Below the pieces are notes generated by a model, which was not told the origin of the DNA, made no database searches, and was given only the letters and a program-made list of their open reading frames with translations. Both the position numbers and the translations under genes were made by a program. Below are positions 17,801 through 28,500 of a stretch of 64,000 bases of DNA, in pieces. Source of the stretch: Stenotrophomonas sp. SY1 (GTDB taxonomy: Bacteria; Pseudomonadota; Gammaproteobacteria; Xanthomonadales; Xanthomonadaceae); contig NZ_JAJOYR010000001.1 in NCBI RefSeq assembly GCF_021202945.1, positions 2,213,543-2,277,542 on the forward strand. Direction: 5' to 3'. How positions within the stretch are numbered: the first letter of the stretch is position 1; every line of letters starts with the position of its first letter.

Positions 17801-18502
17801 TCATTCCAGGGCAAGTTCGGCGCGCAGCGCGGTGACGTGGGCACGGCCCACGGCCAGCTCCGCGCCATCGTTCAATACCAGCCAATAGCGGCTGCCTGAG
17901 CCGGCATGAAGGCTGCGGACATGGCGCAGGTTGACCAGGTAGGAGCGGTGGCAGCGCACGAAGTCGGGCGGCAGCACGCCGCTTAGGCCGGCCAGGGACT
18001 TGTCGTGCAGCTCGCTGCGGCCGTCACGCATGCGCAGTTCGCTGTAATCGCCGTCCGCACGGATCCACACCACGTCTTCCAGTTCGACCAGCGCGGTGCC
18101 TTGTGCACGCCAGATGCCGAGATAGCGTGCGCGCCCTGAGCGATAACGGCCAACATCAAGCAGGCGTTCGAGGGCTTGGCCAAGACGCTCACGTGAGAAC
18201 GGTTTGGGCACGAAGTCCAATACACCATGCTCGAAGGCCTGCAACGCCCGCTCGCGATGGGCCGACACCACGACGCAGTGATAGCGGCCAGCCACTGCGC
18301 GCCGCAGCAGCTCAAAGCCGTCCTCGCCACCAAGGTTCAGATCCAGCAGCAGGCCGTCGTAGATGCTGCGCTCAAGCCGGTCACCGGCCGCCTCAAGGTC
18401 GGCGACCGCGTCAAAACGGGCACGTGCCCCCACCAACTCCGCGCACAGGCGCAGCAGGCGCTGCCGGACCAGCGGTTCGTCCTCGACGATCAGGATGCGC
18501 AT
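17801..18502 (-). CDS. LytTR-family response regulator
   Basis: The 233-residue regulator has a receiver domain at residues 1-120 (acidic pocket E7-D8, probable phosphoacceptor D54 in LLLDLNLGG, Lys in DFVPKPF) and a C-terminal LytTR DNA-binding domain (VELEDVVWIRADGDYSELRMRDG, DFVRCHRSYLVNLRHV). It pairs with the upstream histidine kinase, whose last 13 bases overlap its start. Targets are unknown. LytTR sites are usually CGTT-like direct repeats and do not resemble the dyad seen upstream of the sulfatase genes. Confidence 0.92.
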   Translation of the reverse strand: MRILIVEDEPLVRQRLLRLCAELVGARARFDAVADLEAAGDRLERSIYDGLLLDLNLGGEDGFELLRRAVAGRYHCVVVSAHRERALQAFEHGVLDFVPKPFSRERLGQALERLLDVGRYRSGRARYLGIWRAQGTALVELEDVVWIRADGDYSELRMRDGRSELHDKSLAGLSGVLPPDFVRCHRSYLVNLRHVRSLHAGSGSRYWLVLNDGAELAVGRAHVTALRAELALE

Positions 18503-20199
18503 GTCAGCTCTATCCGGCCATACCAGTCGGCACCGTCGGCGCCTTGGACAAAATGCCAGCCATCGGGGCAGGCCGCGGCCAGGCTGGCCTCGATGTAGCG
18601 TGTGCCGGTCCCGCGTCCACGGTGCGGCGCGGACCCGCGAGCGCTGCGCAGTTCCAGCGTCCAACGGTCGTTCTGGCGCTGTACGTGCAGGCGGAAGGGG
18701 CGTTGCGCACAGGCGAGGGTGCCGGCATGGGTGAGTGCATTCTCGACCTGGGCATGAAGGATGCCCGGTGGCAGCCGCAACCGGGTGTCGCTGGCGTCCA
18801 CTTCGAGCGTCATCGGCCGATCCAGCGCCAGCCCGACGATATCCAGATGGCTGCGGCACAACGCCAGCTCGTCCTCCAAAGGAACGCTTTGCTGGCTGCT
18901 GCTGTCGCGCAGACGGTCGAACTGCTCGGCCAATGACTCGACCAGCTGGCTCGCGCGCGACGGTGCCTGCTCGATCAACTCCTGCAGGCAGGTCAGGGTA
19001 TTCATCAGCCAGTGCGGCTGGATGCCACGCTGCAACAACTGCAGCGAGAGCTGCGCGCGCTCTTCGCGCAGCCTGGCGTTGTGGCGATCCAGCGCCCGCA
19101 GCTGCGCGGCGTGGCGCAGCAGCAGGAAACCCATCAGCACCGCCAGCAACAGAAAGTAAGGGCCGTCGAGGAACGCACCGCGCGCGACCATCAACGCCGC
19201 CGTGCCGGCAAGCAGCAGCGCCAGGATCGGCCAACGCTCTTCCTGCGCGTCACGCACGCGCAGCAGCAGCCCCGCTGATGCCAGCAGGCTTATCAGCAGC
19301 ACGGCAGCCGAGCGGGTATCGAAGCCGGGCAGCAACGCCACGGCGATAGCCAGCACGATCAGATAAGCGATGCGTGCGCCCTTGGATACCGGAACATCGA
19401 AGCGACGAGCGAGGTAGGCCGGCAACAACACTGCCGCCGCAACGTGCAACGCCTGCAGCAGGAGCAGACGTGGGCCGTGCCATGGATAGGCATAGCCCAG
19501 CAGTGGGCGCCAGGCTTCAACGACCGGCAGGGCCAGGCCCACCACGCAGAGTGCGAGCAGCAGCCGGGCGCCGGGCGCGGGTGGACGGCCGCGCTGCACC
19601 GCCAGGAAGAACAGACAGGCCGCTGTGAGCGCGCCGGTGGCAAATGCCGCGATCAACCAGGGCCGGAGGATGTGGCCATAGAGCAATGCCGCCGGCGCGA
19701 CCACGGCGACCGCATCGGCACCGTGCAGCTGGAAACGTTGGTGCTGACTGGATGCCAGCACGATCAGTTCGTCCTGGCCGGATGTGGAGGAGGGCGGCAA
19801 CACGCGGACGATGTCGTTGCGTCCGGGGCGCTCTTCCTCGCCGCTACGACCGACGATGCCGTTGCCGGCCAGCGGTTGTCCGTTCCAGGAAAGCTGGCTG
19901 GCAGCACGCAGCGACAGGCGCAAGGCACGGTCGCTTTCGCTGGGTGCCACCGGCTCTGTTGATCGCCAGCGCAGCCAGTAAGGGTCACGCCAGCCGGCCA
20001 GGACGCGCTGATCGAGCGGGCGCCAGTGCGTATCGTCCGGTGGCAATGCCGGCAGGTTTCCGGAAGTGGTGAGCCTTGCCGGGGCCATCTCTCCGCTGAG
20101 CACCCGCACCGTGGTCATGTCAGGGATTGAAACGGCGAGCCACGCCGCCACGGCGGCCAGCAACACGACGAGTACGGCCAGGGTTCGCGGGATCTGCAT
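18490..20199 (-). CDS. LytS-type sensor histidine kinase
   Basis: The 569-residue protein has an N-terminal membrane anchor, then a periplasmic region with a galactose-binding-like feel (residues about 40-165). About seven hydrophobic segments follow (170-360, 7TMR-DISM-like layout), then a His_kinase domain with IQPHWLMNTL (phospho-His) and a recognisable N-box (VENALTHAG). The G-box is weakly conserved (GRGTGTRYIEA). It senses an extracytoplasmic cue and signals to the LytTR partner encoded downstream with overlap. The domain layout is read by eye from hydropathy. Confidence 0.87.
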   Translation of the reverse strand: MQIPRTLAVLVVLLAAVAAWLAVSIPDMTTVRVLSGEMAPARLTTSGNLPALPPDDTHWRPLDQRVLAGWRDPYWLRWRSTEPVAPSESDRALRLSLRAASQLSWNGQPLAGNGIVGRSGEEERPGRNDIVRVLPPSSTSGQDELIVLASSQHQRFQLHGADAVAVVAPAALLYGHILRPWLIAAFATGALTAACLFFLAVQRGRPPAPGARLLLALCVVGLALPVVEAWRPLLGYAYPWHGPRLLLLQALHVAAAVLLPAYLARRFDVPVSKGARIAYLIVLAIAVALLPGFDTRSAAVLLISLLASAGLLLRVRDAQEERWPILALLLAGTAALMVARGAFLDGPYFLLLAVLMGFLLLRHAAQLRALDRHNARLREERAQLSLQLLQRGIQPHWLMNTLTCLQELIEQAPSRASQLVESLAEQFDRLRDSSSQQSVPLEDELALCRSHLDIVGLALDRPMTLEVDASDTRLRLPPGILHAQVENALTHAGTLACAQRPFRLHVQRQNDRWTLELRSARGSAPHRGRGTGTRYIEASLAAACPDGWHFVQGADGADWYGRIELTCAS

Positions 20200-20520
20200 G
20201 GCGCCTATCGTATCGGCTCGGCGGAGACACTGGACGGTCGTCTGGAGTCGTTCGGCGGACGCAGGCCACCGGACCGCCCCGGTGGAGGAGATGCTCGGTC
20301 CCGTGGTGAGAGCTGCTGCACGTCCAACAGGGACGCCGGGGCCTGCGCCACCTTCGCATCCACCTCACAACCGGAGTCCGCCATGTCCAGCAACCGTTCT
20401 TCCCTGTTCACTACCCGCACTGCGTGTTCGTCAGTCCCGTCGACGACGTCGGCAATGCCGCTCCACGTTTCGCATTGCCACGACGGTGCCCGCACCGTCG
20501 CACCTGGCAAGGACAAGCCC
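20200..20520. other. Divergent intergenic region, kinase and hydrolase
   Basis: This is the promoter region between the minus-strand kinase and the plus-strand hydrolase. A frame in phase with the hydrolase starts at 20383, but its residues are low-complexity and do not look like protein. No dyad or other site was recognised. Confidence 0.4.
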
Positions 20521-21984
20521 ATGCGGAAGTTGCAGCGGGTGGGCACGCTGGCAGCGATGAGCCTTGCACTGGTCTGGGCGGCGCCGGTGCTGGCCAGGGA
20601 TGTGCCGACGCCACTGGTGTTCTCGCACTACACGATGAAAACCCAGAGTCACGGCACGATCGACTCGGAGGAGGCCTTCCTTGAGGTGCCGCGTCGCCAT
20701 GATGTGCCCGATGGTCCCCGCATCCGGCTGCGGGTGATACGTCTGCGTGCCACCGGAGGGGATGGCAGCGCCGCACCGGTGCTCTATCTGGCCGGCGGCC
20801 CGGGTGGCTCCAGCTTCGGCACGTCGCTTGGCCCACGTTGGCCGGTGTTCGATCGTATCCGTCGCGAGACCGATGTGCTGCTGCTCGATCAGCGTGGCAC
20901 CGATTTCTCGGAGCCCCCGCCGGCCTGCACGCACGAAAGTCATTTTGACGACAACCAGCCGCTGCAACGCGACGCGGCGTTGGCAAAGATCCGTGCGACG
21001 ACTGCCAGCTGCATCGCCGAATGGAAGAAGGGCGGGATTGACCTGGCGGCCTACACCACGGCCGAGAGTGCCGACGACATCGAGGACCTGCGCCGCGCCA
21101 TGGGGCTGCCGCGGGTAAGCCTGTGGGGGATGAGCTACGGCACGCACTTGGCGCTGGCCACGGTCCGTCGTCATGGCGCGAACATCGAGCGCGTGGTGTT
21201 GATGGGCACCGAAGGCCCAGACGACACGATCAAGTTGCCGCTGGCGGCGGACGCGCTGTTGGCCGATCTGGCGGTGCTGGCCCGGAAAGACGGTTTCGAC
21301 GATCTGGTGGGTTCCACCCGGCGCGTGCTGGAAACGCTGCAACGCCAGCCCGGCCAAGGCAGCAGCCCGATGCATGAGGGCAGGAAGGTCACCATCGGCC
21401 AGTACGATGCACAGCTGGCATTGGCGGTGATGCTCGGCCGTCGTTCCACCCAGCAGCTGCTGCCGTTGATGATGCGTCAGGCCGAGGCCGGCAACTACGA
21501 TCTGCTGGCGGCAGGCGTGCTGATGGTGCGCGGCGGGCTTGGTGGATTCCGTGCCATGCCGCTGGCAATGGACATCGCATCAGGGCAGAGTCCGCAACGT
21601 CGTGCCCTGGTGCAGGCGCAGGCACGCCAGAGCCTGTTCGGGGATGCCTTGAACTTCCCGTTCCCGGAGCTCGGAGACGGCCTGGGGCTGGTTGACCTGG
21701 GTGAGGCATTCCGTGGGCCGCTGCACAGCGACGTACCGGTGCTCTTCATCAGCGGCACGCTGGATGGCCGCACGCCGCAGGCCAATGCACAGGCAATGCT
21801 GCCCGGCTTCCGCAAGGGCCAGCAGCTGTTGGTGCGCGGTGCCAGCCACGACAACGAGCTGTGGCTGGGCAACCCGGACATCGCCGGCAACATTGCCAGC
21901 TTCCTCGCAGGGCGGCCGGTAAAGGATGAAGTGCTGGATGTGCCGCCGCCGGTGTTTGCCACGAGCACGCCTGAGCGTTTGTAA
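20521..21984 (+). CDS. Secreted alpha/beta hydrolase (S33/TAP-like peptidase family)
   Basis: This 487-residue protein has a signal peptide (MRKLQRVGTLAAMSLALVWAAPVLA). The hydrolase fold includes the oxyanion region LYLAGGPGGSSFG, DQRGTDFS, nucleophile elbow GMSYG, and a late Asp (ISGTLDGRTP) and His (RGASHDNELW). This layout matches the proline iminopeptidase/TAP-like group of S33 peptidases exported to the periplasm. The ATG at 20521 follows AAGGA and starts the signal peptide. The true substrate, peptide or ester, is not known. Confidence 0.87.
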   Translation: MRKLQRVGTLAAMSLALVWAAPVLARDVPTPLVFSHYTMKTQSHGTIDSEEAFLEVPRRHDVPDGPRIRLRVIRLRATGGDGSAAPVLYLAGGPGGSSFGTSLGPRWPVFDRIRRETDVLLLDQRGTDFSEPPPACTHESHFDDNQPLQRDAALAKIRATTASCIAEWKKGGIDLAAYTTAESADDIEDLRRAMGLPRVSLWGMSYGTHLALATVRRHGANIERVVLMGTEGPDDTIKLPLAADALLADLAVLARKDGFDDLVGSTRRVLETLQRQPGQGSSPMHEGRKVTIGQYDAQLALAVMLGRRSTQQLLPLMMRQAEAGNYDLLAAGVLMVRGGLGGFRAMPLAMDIASGQSPQRRALVQAQARQSLFGDALNFPFPELGDGLGLVDLGEAFRGPLHSDVPVLFISGTLDGRTPQANAQAMLPGFRKGQQLLVRGASHDNELWLGNPDIAGNIASFLAGRPVKDEVLDVPPPVFATSTPERL

Positions 21985-22360
21985 CGGTCATCTGCTGGAA
22001 GCCTTGCTGACCAGCGCAGCGGCGAGGGCACTCGCCGCTGCATCAGTTCCAAAGGTGATCTGCGTAGCCCATGCATTGTTGGGCCAGGCGTGCAAGCCTG
22101 CACGGATCGCCTCCAGCGTCCACGGCACGGCGCTGATGAGACGGACAACCCGCTGGAGCAAGCGCGCCGCATGCCGGGCTTCACTCGTGCCTAACGCAGG
22201 CAGGTGGTCAATGCATCGTCGGTGGGTACCGACCACGCACGCGCGGATCTGATCCGGGCCAACGTGCAGCTTCGGATGATCGGTTCGTAGTTGCCGGTAG
22301 CGGGCCGATATCGTGACCTTCCGAGACCTCAGTTCTGCTGATCATCAACGGGAGATACCA
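21985..22360. other. Intergenic region with a terminator
   Basis: It contains the hairpin at 22016-22041. Small frames on both strands (e.g. minus 21988-22236) have no ribosome site or family signature, so I call no gene. Confidence 0.45.
22016..22041 (+). terminator. Hairpin after the alpha/beta hydrolase
   Basis: GCAGCGGCGAG (22016-22026) and CTCGCCGCTGC (22031-22041) form an 11-bp perfect stem with a GGCA tetraloop, 31 bases after the hydrolase stop. No T-tract follows. Confidence 0.55.
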
Positions 22361-22750
22361 ATGCGAACCCTGAAGTCCCTGCTGTGGCTGCTTGTCGTCG
22401 CCACCGCGCTGATTGCCATGCCCAGCCAGGCATCGAATGCGTCCAACAAATGGCGTATTGCCGTAGACCATGCGGCGAAAATTGACGGCGAGGTCGAGTT
22501 CTCGTTCGTTCCGGAGGGAGGTACGGCCAGCAGCCTGGTGGTGCCGATTCCTTCGGGGACCCATGAGAACCAGGCCGCGCATTTGATTCGTGATGCGATC
22601 CGCAATCGCTATGGGCGGGATGTCTACCATGTCGAACTGGACGACGGCGAGGATGTGCTGGTCAAGGTGCGCCACCATATCCCCGACGTGGAGATCATCC
22701 TGGTGCGCAACACGGCCGAGGGGTTGTCCTTTCACCTGAGCAGGGAATAG
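22361..22750 (+). CDS. Small exported hypothetical protein
   Basis: The 129-residue protein has a signal peptide (MRTLKSLLWLLVVATALIAM, cleavage near SQAS). The mature part has alternating strands (KIDGEVEFSFVPEGGTASSLVVPIP) and VYHVELDDGEDVLVKVRHHIPDVEIILV. I do not recognise the family. GGGAG lies 6 bases before the ATG at 22361. It sits alone upstream of the sulfatase 2 promoter and ends 58 bases before dyad C. Probably periplasmic; function unknown. Confidence 0.7.
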   Translation: MRTLKSLLWLLVVATALIAMPSQASNASNKWRIAVDHAAKIDGEVEFSFVPEGGTASSLVVPIPSGTHENQAAHLIRDAIRNRYGRDVYHVELDDGEDVLVKVRHHIPDVEIILVRNTAEGLSFHLSRE

Positions 22751-22808
22751 ATCGCGCTGACACGGTGGCTCTGGGGTTCCCTGTCCGCATGGGGCATGCC
22801 GTGGGCAT

Positions 22809-22822
22809 CAGTAGATTTACTG
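22809..22822 (+). promoter_or_regulatory. Sulfatase-set dyad, site C
   Basis: CAGTA-GATT-TACTG has perfect arms, ending 106 bases before the sulfatase 2 start. The bases that follow (22818-22834) match a 17-base stretch at site E of the paralogous sulfatase 3 in 14 of 17 positions. Confidence 0.65.
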
Positions 22823-22928
22823 GAGGCGGCTCAGCAAATTCCATGCTGATGGTTGCCGTGCCCGAGTGCAGACTTGGTGGACGCAATGCGAAGCGTCGCA
22901 TGAGCGCGGCTCTCACAGGACACAGACC

Positions 22929-25247
22929 ATGGCTCGCGAATTCAGAGGCTCGATCGAACTCGACATCCGCAATTCCACGGCGGACTGGGACGCATTCCTG
23001 GATAACCGGGCGCCCAAGGATGCGCCCAATGTCCTGGTCATCCTGTACGACGACACCGGCCAGGCCGCCTGGTCCCCCTACGGTGGCCGGATCGAGATGC
23101 CAACGCTGGACCGGCTGGCAAAGAACGGGCTGACGTACACCCAATGGCACACCACGGCGGTGTGCTCACCGACGCGCTCGTGCTTCCTCACCGGGCGCAA
23201 TCACCACGCCAATGGGTTTGGATGCATCTCCGAAGCTGCGACGGGTTTTCCCGGGTACGCGGGCCACATTCCGCTGGAGAACGGCACCGTTGCCAGCATC
23301 CTGCGCGATGCCGGTTGGAGCACGTTCTGGATCGGCAAGAACCACAACGTGCCGGTCGATGGCTTCGGCATGAGCGCATCGAAAAAGAAATGGCCACTTG
23401 GCCTGGGCTACGATCGTTTCTACGGGTTCATCGGTGGCGAAACCAACCAGTGGTATCCGGAGCTGATCGAAGACAATCACTTCGTGGACCAGCCGGCGCA
23501 ACCCGAACAGGGCTATCACTTCTCCAGCGACATCGCCGACAAGGCGATCTCGTTCATCCGCGACAGCAAGCAGGGCGAGCCCGACAAGCCCTGGTACATG
23601 TGGTACTGCCCCGGTGCGAACCATGCCCCCCATCACGCACCCCAGGAGTACATCGACAAGTATCGGGGCATGTTCGACGACGGCTACGAGGCCTACCGCG
23701 AATGGGTGCTCAAGCGAATGATCGAACGCGGCATCCTGCCGGCCGATACCGTGCTCACACCGATCAACCCCATGCCTGAGGACCGAGCCGCGCCGGATGA
23801 CATGGTGCGCCCCTGGGCCACATTGAACGACGATGAGAAGAAGCTGTTCAGCCGCATGGCCGAGGTATATGCCGGGTTCTCCGAGTACACCGATGTGCAG
23901 ATCGGTAGGCTGATCGACTACCTGGAAGAATCGGGCCAGTTGGACAACACGCTGGTGTTCTACTGCGCCGACAACGGTGCCTCCGGTGAAGGCTCACCCA
24001 GCGGCTCGGTCAACGAGAACCGCTTCTTCAACGGCTACCCGGATGACATCGAATCGAACCTGGCAATGATGGACAAGCTGGGGTCGCCGGACACCTACAA
24101 CCACTATCCAACCGGTTGGGCCGTGGCGTTCTCAACGCCGTACCGGATGTTCAAACGTTATGCCTCCTATGCCGGTGGCACTTGCGACCCGATGGTGATC
24201 CATTGGCCCAAGGGCATCCGCGCCAAGGGCGAGGTCCGTCACCAGTACCACCACTGCACCGACATCGTGCCGACGATTCTTGAAGCGTGCGGCGTGCCTC
24301 TTCCCGATGTCGTCGATGGCGTCAAACAGGCGCCGATGCCGGGCGTTTCCATGCTTTACAGCTTCGACGGCGCACAGGCACCCACAACCAAGGAAACCCA
24401 GTACTACGAGATGGCTGGCACGCGCAGCATCTGGCACAAGGGCTGGAAGGCGGCGACCGTCCATGCGCCCATCCCGTCGGACCAGGGCAACTTCGACAAG
24501 GATCAGTGGCAGCTCTTTCATACCGATACCGATCGCGCCGAGGCGTACGACCTGGCAGAGAAGAATCCGGAGAAAGTGAAGGAACTGACCGAGCTGTGGA
24601 TGCAGGAGGCCAGGAAGAACAACGTGCTGCCGCTGATTGATCTTGGGGTACGGGCGATGCATGAGGCCGAGTACCACGCCGAGAAGCGTGATCGGTACGT
24701 GTACTACCCGAATACAACCGAGGTCCCGGAAGCGGCGGCCGCCCGCACCCTGGGCATCTCCTTCAAGATGCTGGCCGAAGTGGAGTTCACCAGCGACAGC
24801 AACGGCGTGATCGTTGCCCAAGGCTCGCGCTTCGGCGGGTACTCGCTTTTCGTCAAGGACGGGAAGCTTTTCTATGTGTACAACTTTCTCGGCATTCCTC
24901 CCGAGCAGCGTCTGGTCTGCGATGCACCCAAGACGGGCCGGCATGTGGTTGGGGTTGAGTTCGTAAAGGAAAGCGTCAGCGCAAAAGGGGAGGCCAACGG
25001 CACGATGTCCTTGCATGTCGACGACAAGGTCGTAGCAACTGCGCCGTTCCGGACCCAGACCGGCCGCTACATTCTGTGTGGCGAAGGCCTGTGCATCGGC
25101 TACGACGGTGGCGATGCGGTGAGCAGCGAGTACAAGCCGCAGTTCCCGTTCACCGGCGGCACGGTGGTGAAGGTCGTGTTCGACCTGGCTGATGACGCCT
25201 ATCTGGATATCGAGCAGAAGTTCGCGGCGAAACTGGCTCGGGATTGA
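22929..25247 (+). CDS. Arylsulfatase (sulfatase 2, CSPTR type, long form)
   Basis: The 772-residue sulfatase has the formylglycine motif VCSPTRSCFLTGR with Cys79, metal site residues D41-D42 (LYDDTG) and YCADNGASGEGSP. GKNHNVP provides the active-site Lys/His. The C-terminal 220 residues (from about 550) form an extra beta-rich domain (GVIVAQGSRFGGYSLFVKDGKLFYVYN), as in the longer bacterial arylsulfatases. There is no signal peptide. The start MAREFRGSIELD follows AGGA; a GTG upstream at 22866 is less likely. It is a close paralogue of sulfatase 3. The substrate is unknown. Confidence 0.92.
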   Translation: MAREFRGSIELDIRNSTADWDAFLDNRAPKDAPNVLVILYDDTGQAAWSPYGGRIEMPTLDRLAKNGLTYTQWHTTAVCSPTRSCFLTGRNHHANGFGCISEAATGFPGYAGHIPLENGTVASILRDAGWSTFWIGKNHNVPVDGFGMSASKKKWPLGLGYDRFYGFIGGETNQWYPELIEDNHFVDQPAQPEQGYHFSSDIADKAISFIRDSKQGEPDKPWYMWYCPGANHAPHHAPQEYIDKYRGMFDDGYEAYREWVLKRMIERGILPADTVLTPINPMPEDRAAPDDMVRPWATLNDDEKKLFSRMAEVYAGFSEYTDVQIGRLIDYLEESGQLDNTLVFYCADNGASGEGSPSGSVNENRFFNGYPDDIESNLAMMDKLGSPDTYNHYPTGWAVAFSTPYRMFKRYASYAGGTCDPMVIHWPKGIRAKGEVRHQYHHCTDIVPTILEACGVPLPDVVDGVKQAPMPGVSMLYSFDGAQAPTTKETQYYEMAGTRSIWHKGWKAATVHAPIPSDQGNFDKDQWQLFHTDTDRAEAYDLAEKNPEKVKELTELWMQEARKNNVLPLIDLGVRAMHEAEYHAEKRDRYVYYPNTTEVPEAAAARTLGISFKMLAEVEFTSDSNGVIVAQGSRFGGYSLFVKDGKLFYVYNFLGIPPEQRLVCDAPKTGRHVVGVEFVKESVSAKGEANGTMSLHVDDKVVATAPFRTQTGRYILCGEGLCIGYDGGDAVSSEYKPQFPFTGGTVVKVVFDLADDAYLDIEQKFAAKLARD

Positions 25248-25253
25248 TGCAAA

Positions 25254-25281
25254 CGGGGCGGGGCATTTATCTCCCGTCCCG
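25254..25281 (+). terminator. Hairpin after sulfatase 2
   Basis: CGGGGCGGG pairs with CCCGTCCCG, with one mismatch, right after the sulfatase 2 stop. Confidence 0.45.
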
Positions 25282-25516
25282 TCCTGCAGAAGCGAGCGGC
25301 GCAGTGAAGCCGGCCACTCCATGGTGCTGGGAGCGGCATGTGGTTTGTGCGCAGTCAGGAGCGGTGACGCCTGGGTTGTCGCCGCGATGCCGTTGATAAC
25401 AGCGTGGTGATTGACGAAGTCCACGCTCCAGCGCCCCTTCAGGGGCGTGCTGGCAGTGCTCAAGCCGAGCGCTCGCTTGCCGGCAAGGCCTGGGTTGCAC
25501 GGCAGAGCGCTGGAAC

Positions 25517-28500
25517 TCACCAGTTCCAACGCATGCCCAGCTTCCAGTTCCACGCGGTGTTGACGCCGCCAAAGCCCCAGCTGTAATCGATATCGGCGAA
25601 CAGGTAGCCCGTCTGCGATACCTGCCAGGTGCCACCGATTCCGACCTCTGCCCAGGTGCCGCCCATATCCACCGCGAACGGCACGTAGCCACTGTTGGTG
25701 GTGAACTCGGCACGCGGCTCACCACGGAACTCGTGCCAGATGTTGGCTCGCAACCATGCGTTGCTCACGCGCAGTTCGCCGGCCTTGTTCTCGCGTTGCC
25801 CATTGCGGTTGAGCCTGGCGCCGATGCGTGCCACCAGGGAGTCGCCGTCGGTGAACCGCACATGCGCGCTACCGACATCAAGGTCATCAACGTCAATGCG
25901 TTGCCAGATCACCTGGGCCTGCGGCTCCAGCCGCCAGCGGCCGTCTTCGATGCTGCGTCCGTCCCCGTCGTTGAGGATGAAAGGCCAGCCTCCTTCCAGG
26001 GACAGTGCCAGGCCATCTGCATCGACAAAGCTGTCCTGCATGCGTGGCGACTGGATGCGCATGTCGTACCACGTGTACTGGGCCACTGCGTCCAGATAGG
26101 CACCCTTGGCGTTGAACCCTGTCCAGTATCCGCCGACCGAGCCGGCTTTGAAGCGGTCGGTGCCGGCATGGAAGCGATGCTCCAGCAGGTTGTGGCGCAC
26201 TTCACCCTTGCCCTTGCCGTAGGCCAGGTAGAAGCCGGCATGCTTGCGGCTGTCGTCTTCCGGGTCCAGGTGCCGGTACAGGTCGGTACCAATCTGCAGG
26301 GCATCGAAGCGGTAGTCGAAGTCGGGGCCGCGATTGCCGTAGACGCCCCGGCGGCCACCGTCATGCTCGCCGTCGTGGCCGACGTAGCGCATCCAGGCGC
26401 CGTTGAACCCGGTGCGGTCAGGATCAAAGTCCGTGCGCTGGCGCAGCAGCTCTTCATCACCCACACGTTCGTGCAGGGTGTCGATGATCGTCCGCCCATA
26501 GACCTGTGCCATCGCTGGTGCCGCTGCAATCAGCGATACCTCCTGGCGGTAGGCCGGCGGTGGTTCCGGTTGCGGCGGAACGGGGGGGACTGGCGGAACA
26601 GGGGGAACTGGTGGTTCCGGATCAGGGTCGGGATCAGGATCCGGAGGCGGTACCGGCGGGCAGGGCGGTGAGGGCGCGCCCGGTACAGCACAATCGATCA
26701 CCGAGCGCAGAAACCAGCTGTTCTCGATGTCCGCCCCCGACGCTGCGGCGTTGCCACCGCGATACAGGAAGTACTCGTACGGGCCGGCTACCACCGGTCC
26801 CGCAAGTGCAAAGTTGTCGGTCGTGGTGGTGGCGTTGACCGTCTGCACCACGCGGATGCCGTTGGCGGTGGTCAGGTCGCCCAGCCCGCCGGTATTGCTG
26901 ACCTCGATGAAACCCGGCCCGCTGCTTGTGCCGTTGAGCACGACCAGCTGGTCCGAAGGCGAACCATCGTTGCCAAGCCAGGTGTTCAACGCCAACGTGC
27001 CATCGCCGCTGTAGCCGGACACCGTCAGGATCTTGTACGAGGAGGCAAGCTGCGGATCACCAACGGGTGGGGCGAACTCGATCCGGCTGGGGTCGTTGAC
27101 CAGCGTGGTGAGGTTCGAGTTGCCGGTCATCCGCCACAGTGCGTCGACAAGGACCAGGTTCGAGACGCTGCCGTCGGCAGTGAAGGCCGAGCCGGTGAGG
27201 GTGCTGCGTGTGGCGGTAATGTCGGCGGCGCCAGGCAGTAGCGGGATCGGAGCAGGCGGTGGCGGCGGCGGTGGCGCGGACGGAAGGTTGCCGTCGTCAT
27301 CGGGAAAGTCGGACGGGCCTTGAATCCCCGCCTCGTTCGCGACCAGAACAGGGAAATCGTCGAGATCTCCCACGCGCAGCCATTGGTCGGTGCCGGTGAC
27401 GGTGGTGTCGGTCAGGCTGATACGGCCATTGCCGGCGACGCCTACCGTCGGCCCGCCTGTGTTGGTCATCGTGCTCGCGGTGAAGTCGGCCTGGGAGATT
27501 GCCGTTGGCGTGCCCACCACATAGAGCGCCATTGCATCACTGCCCGTGGGCGCCACGGTGGTGGAAGTGCCAACCACATGTCCACCCAGCAACGAAACCG
27601 CGCCATGGGCCGCGACTCCCGTTGGCCGCAGCGCCACGTTGTCCATCTGCACCAACGTGGGGTTGTCGCGGGACAAGGCACCGTGGGCGCCGGCACCGCT
27701 GGTGGCAACGGTCAGGTTGCGTGCTGATACCTGCGCTTCGCCGTGGCCCGTGGGAGGGTCGCCCCCGTAGTTCGCCAGTGCCGCGCGCAGTCCGACGGCA
27801 CCAACGCCGTGCGTGGTAACCGGCGTACCGTCGATGTCGATCCGCGCCAGTTCTGTTGGTATGTCGTTGCGTGCCTGGGCGTTCACACCGTGGGCCAGAT
27901 CGCCCAACGTCTCGACACTGCCACCGGTGAAGGTCACCTTGGCAGGGAACTCCGCCCCGGTCTGCTCGGTGATCGCCAACACTCCGTTCGCGCCCACGCC
28001 TTCGGTTTTCACGGTCACCGAATCCACATTGGCGGTGCCCCCGTCATCGGCCCACACGCCCATGGCGTAGGTTCCGTAGGTGTGGGCGGTAGTGCCGCTG
28101 GCGGTCAGCACGCCACCGGGATTCCGCGCGCCCAGGGCATGGGCGAACGAGGACTGCCGGACCTGATTGCCGTAGGTCGTGATTGAACCTCCGGTCAGCG
28201 CTACCGTGCTGTTGCCGTCAGCCAGCGCGCCCATCGCGTTGTCGTTGCCGCGTGTGACGATGGTGAAGTTGCTCGCGGTAATGGTTGAGCTGCCGGCGCT
28301 GATTGCAGCTGCGTCCACACCCAATGTGGTGATAGCCGTGCCGTCCAGCGTGATTGATGATCCGGCCAATGCACGGACGCCGTGAGCGGTAGCGCGCTCG
28401 GTACTCACGCTGCCATCCTGCAGGCTGATGCTCGCCCCGGCGCCGTCGGCGAGCACGGCCGGCGCCGAGGAGCCGCTGGCGCCCGACGCCGTCATGACTA

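Noticed and set aside
21988..22236. Minus-strand frame of 82 codons after the hydrolase
   Set aside because: No ribosome site, no motif, and it overlaps the terminator hairpin.
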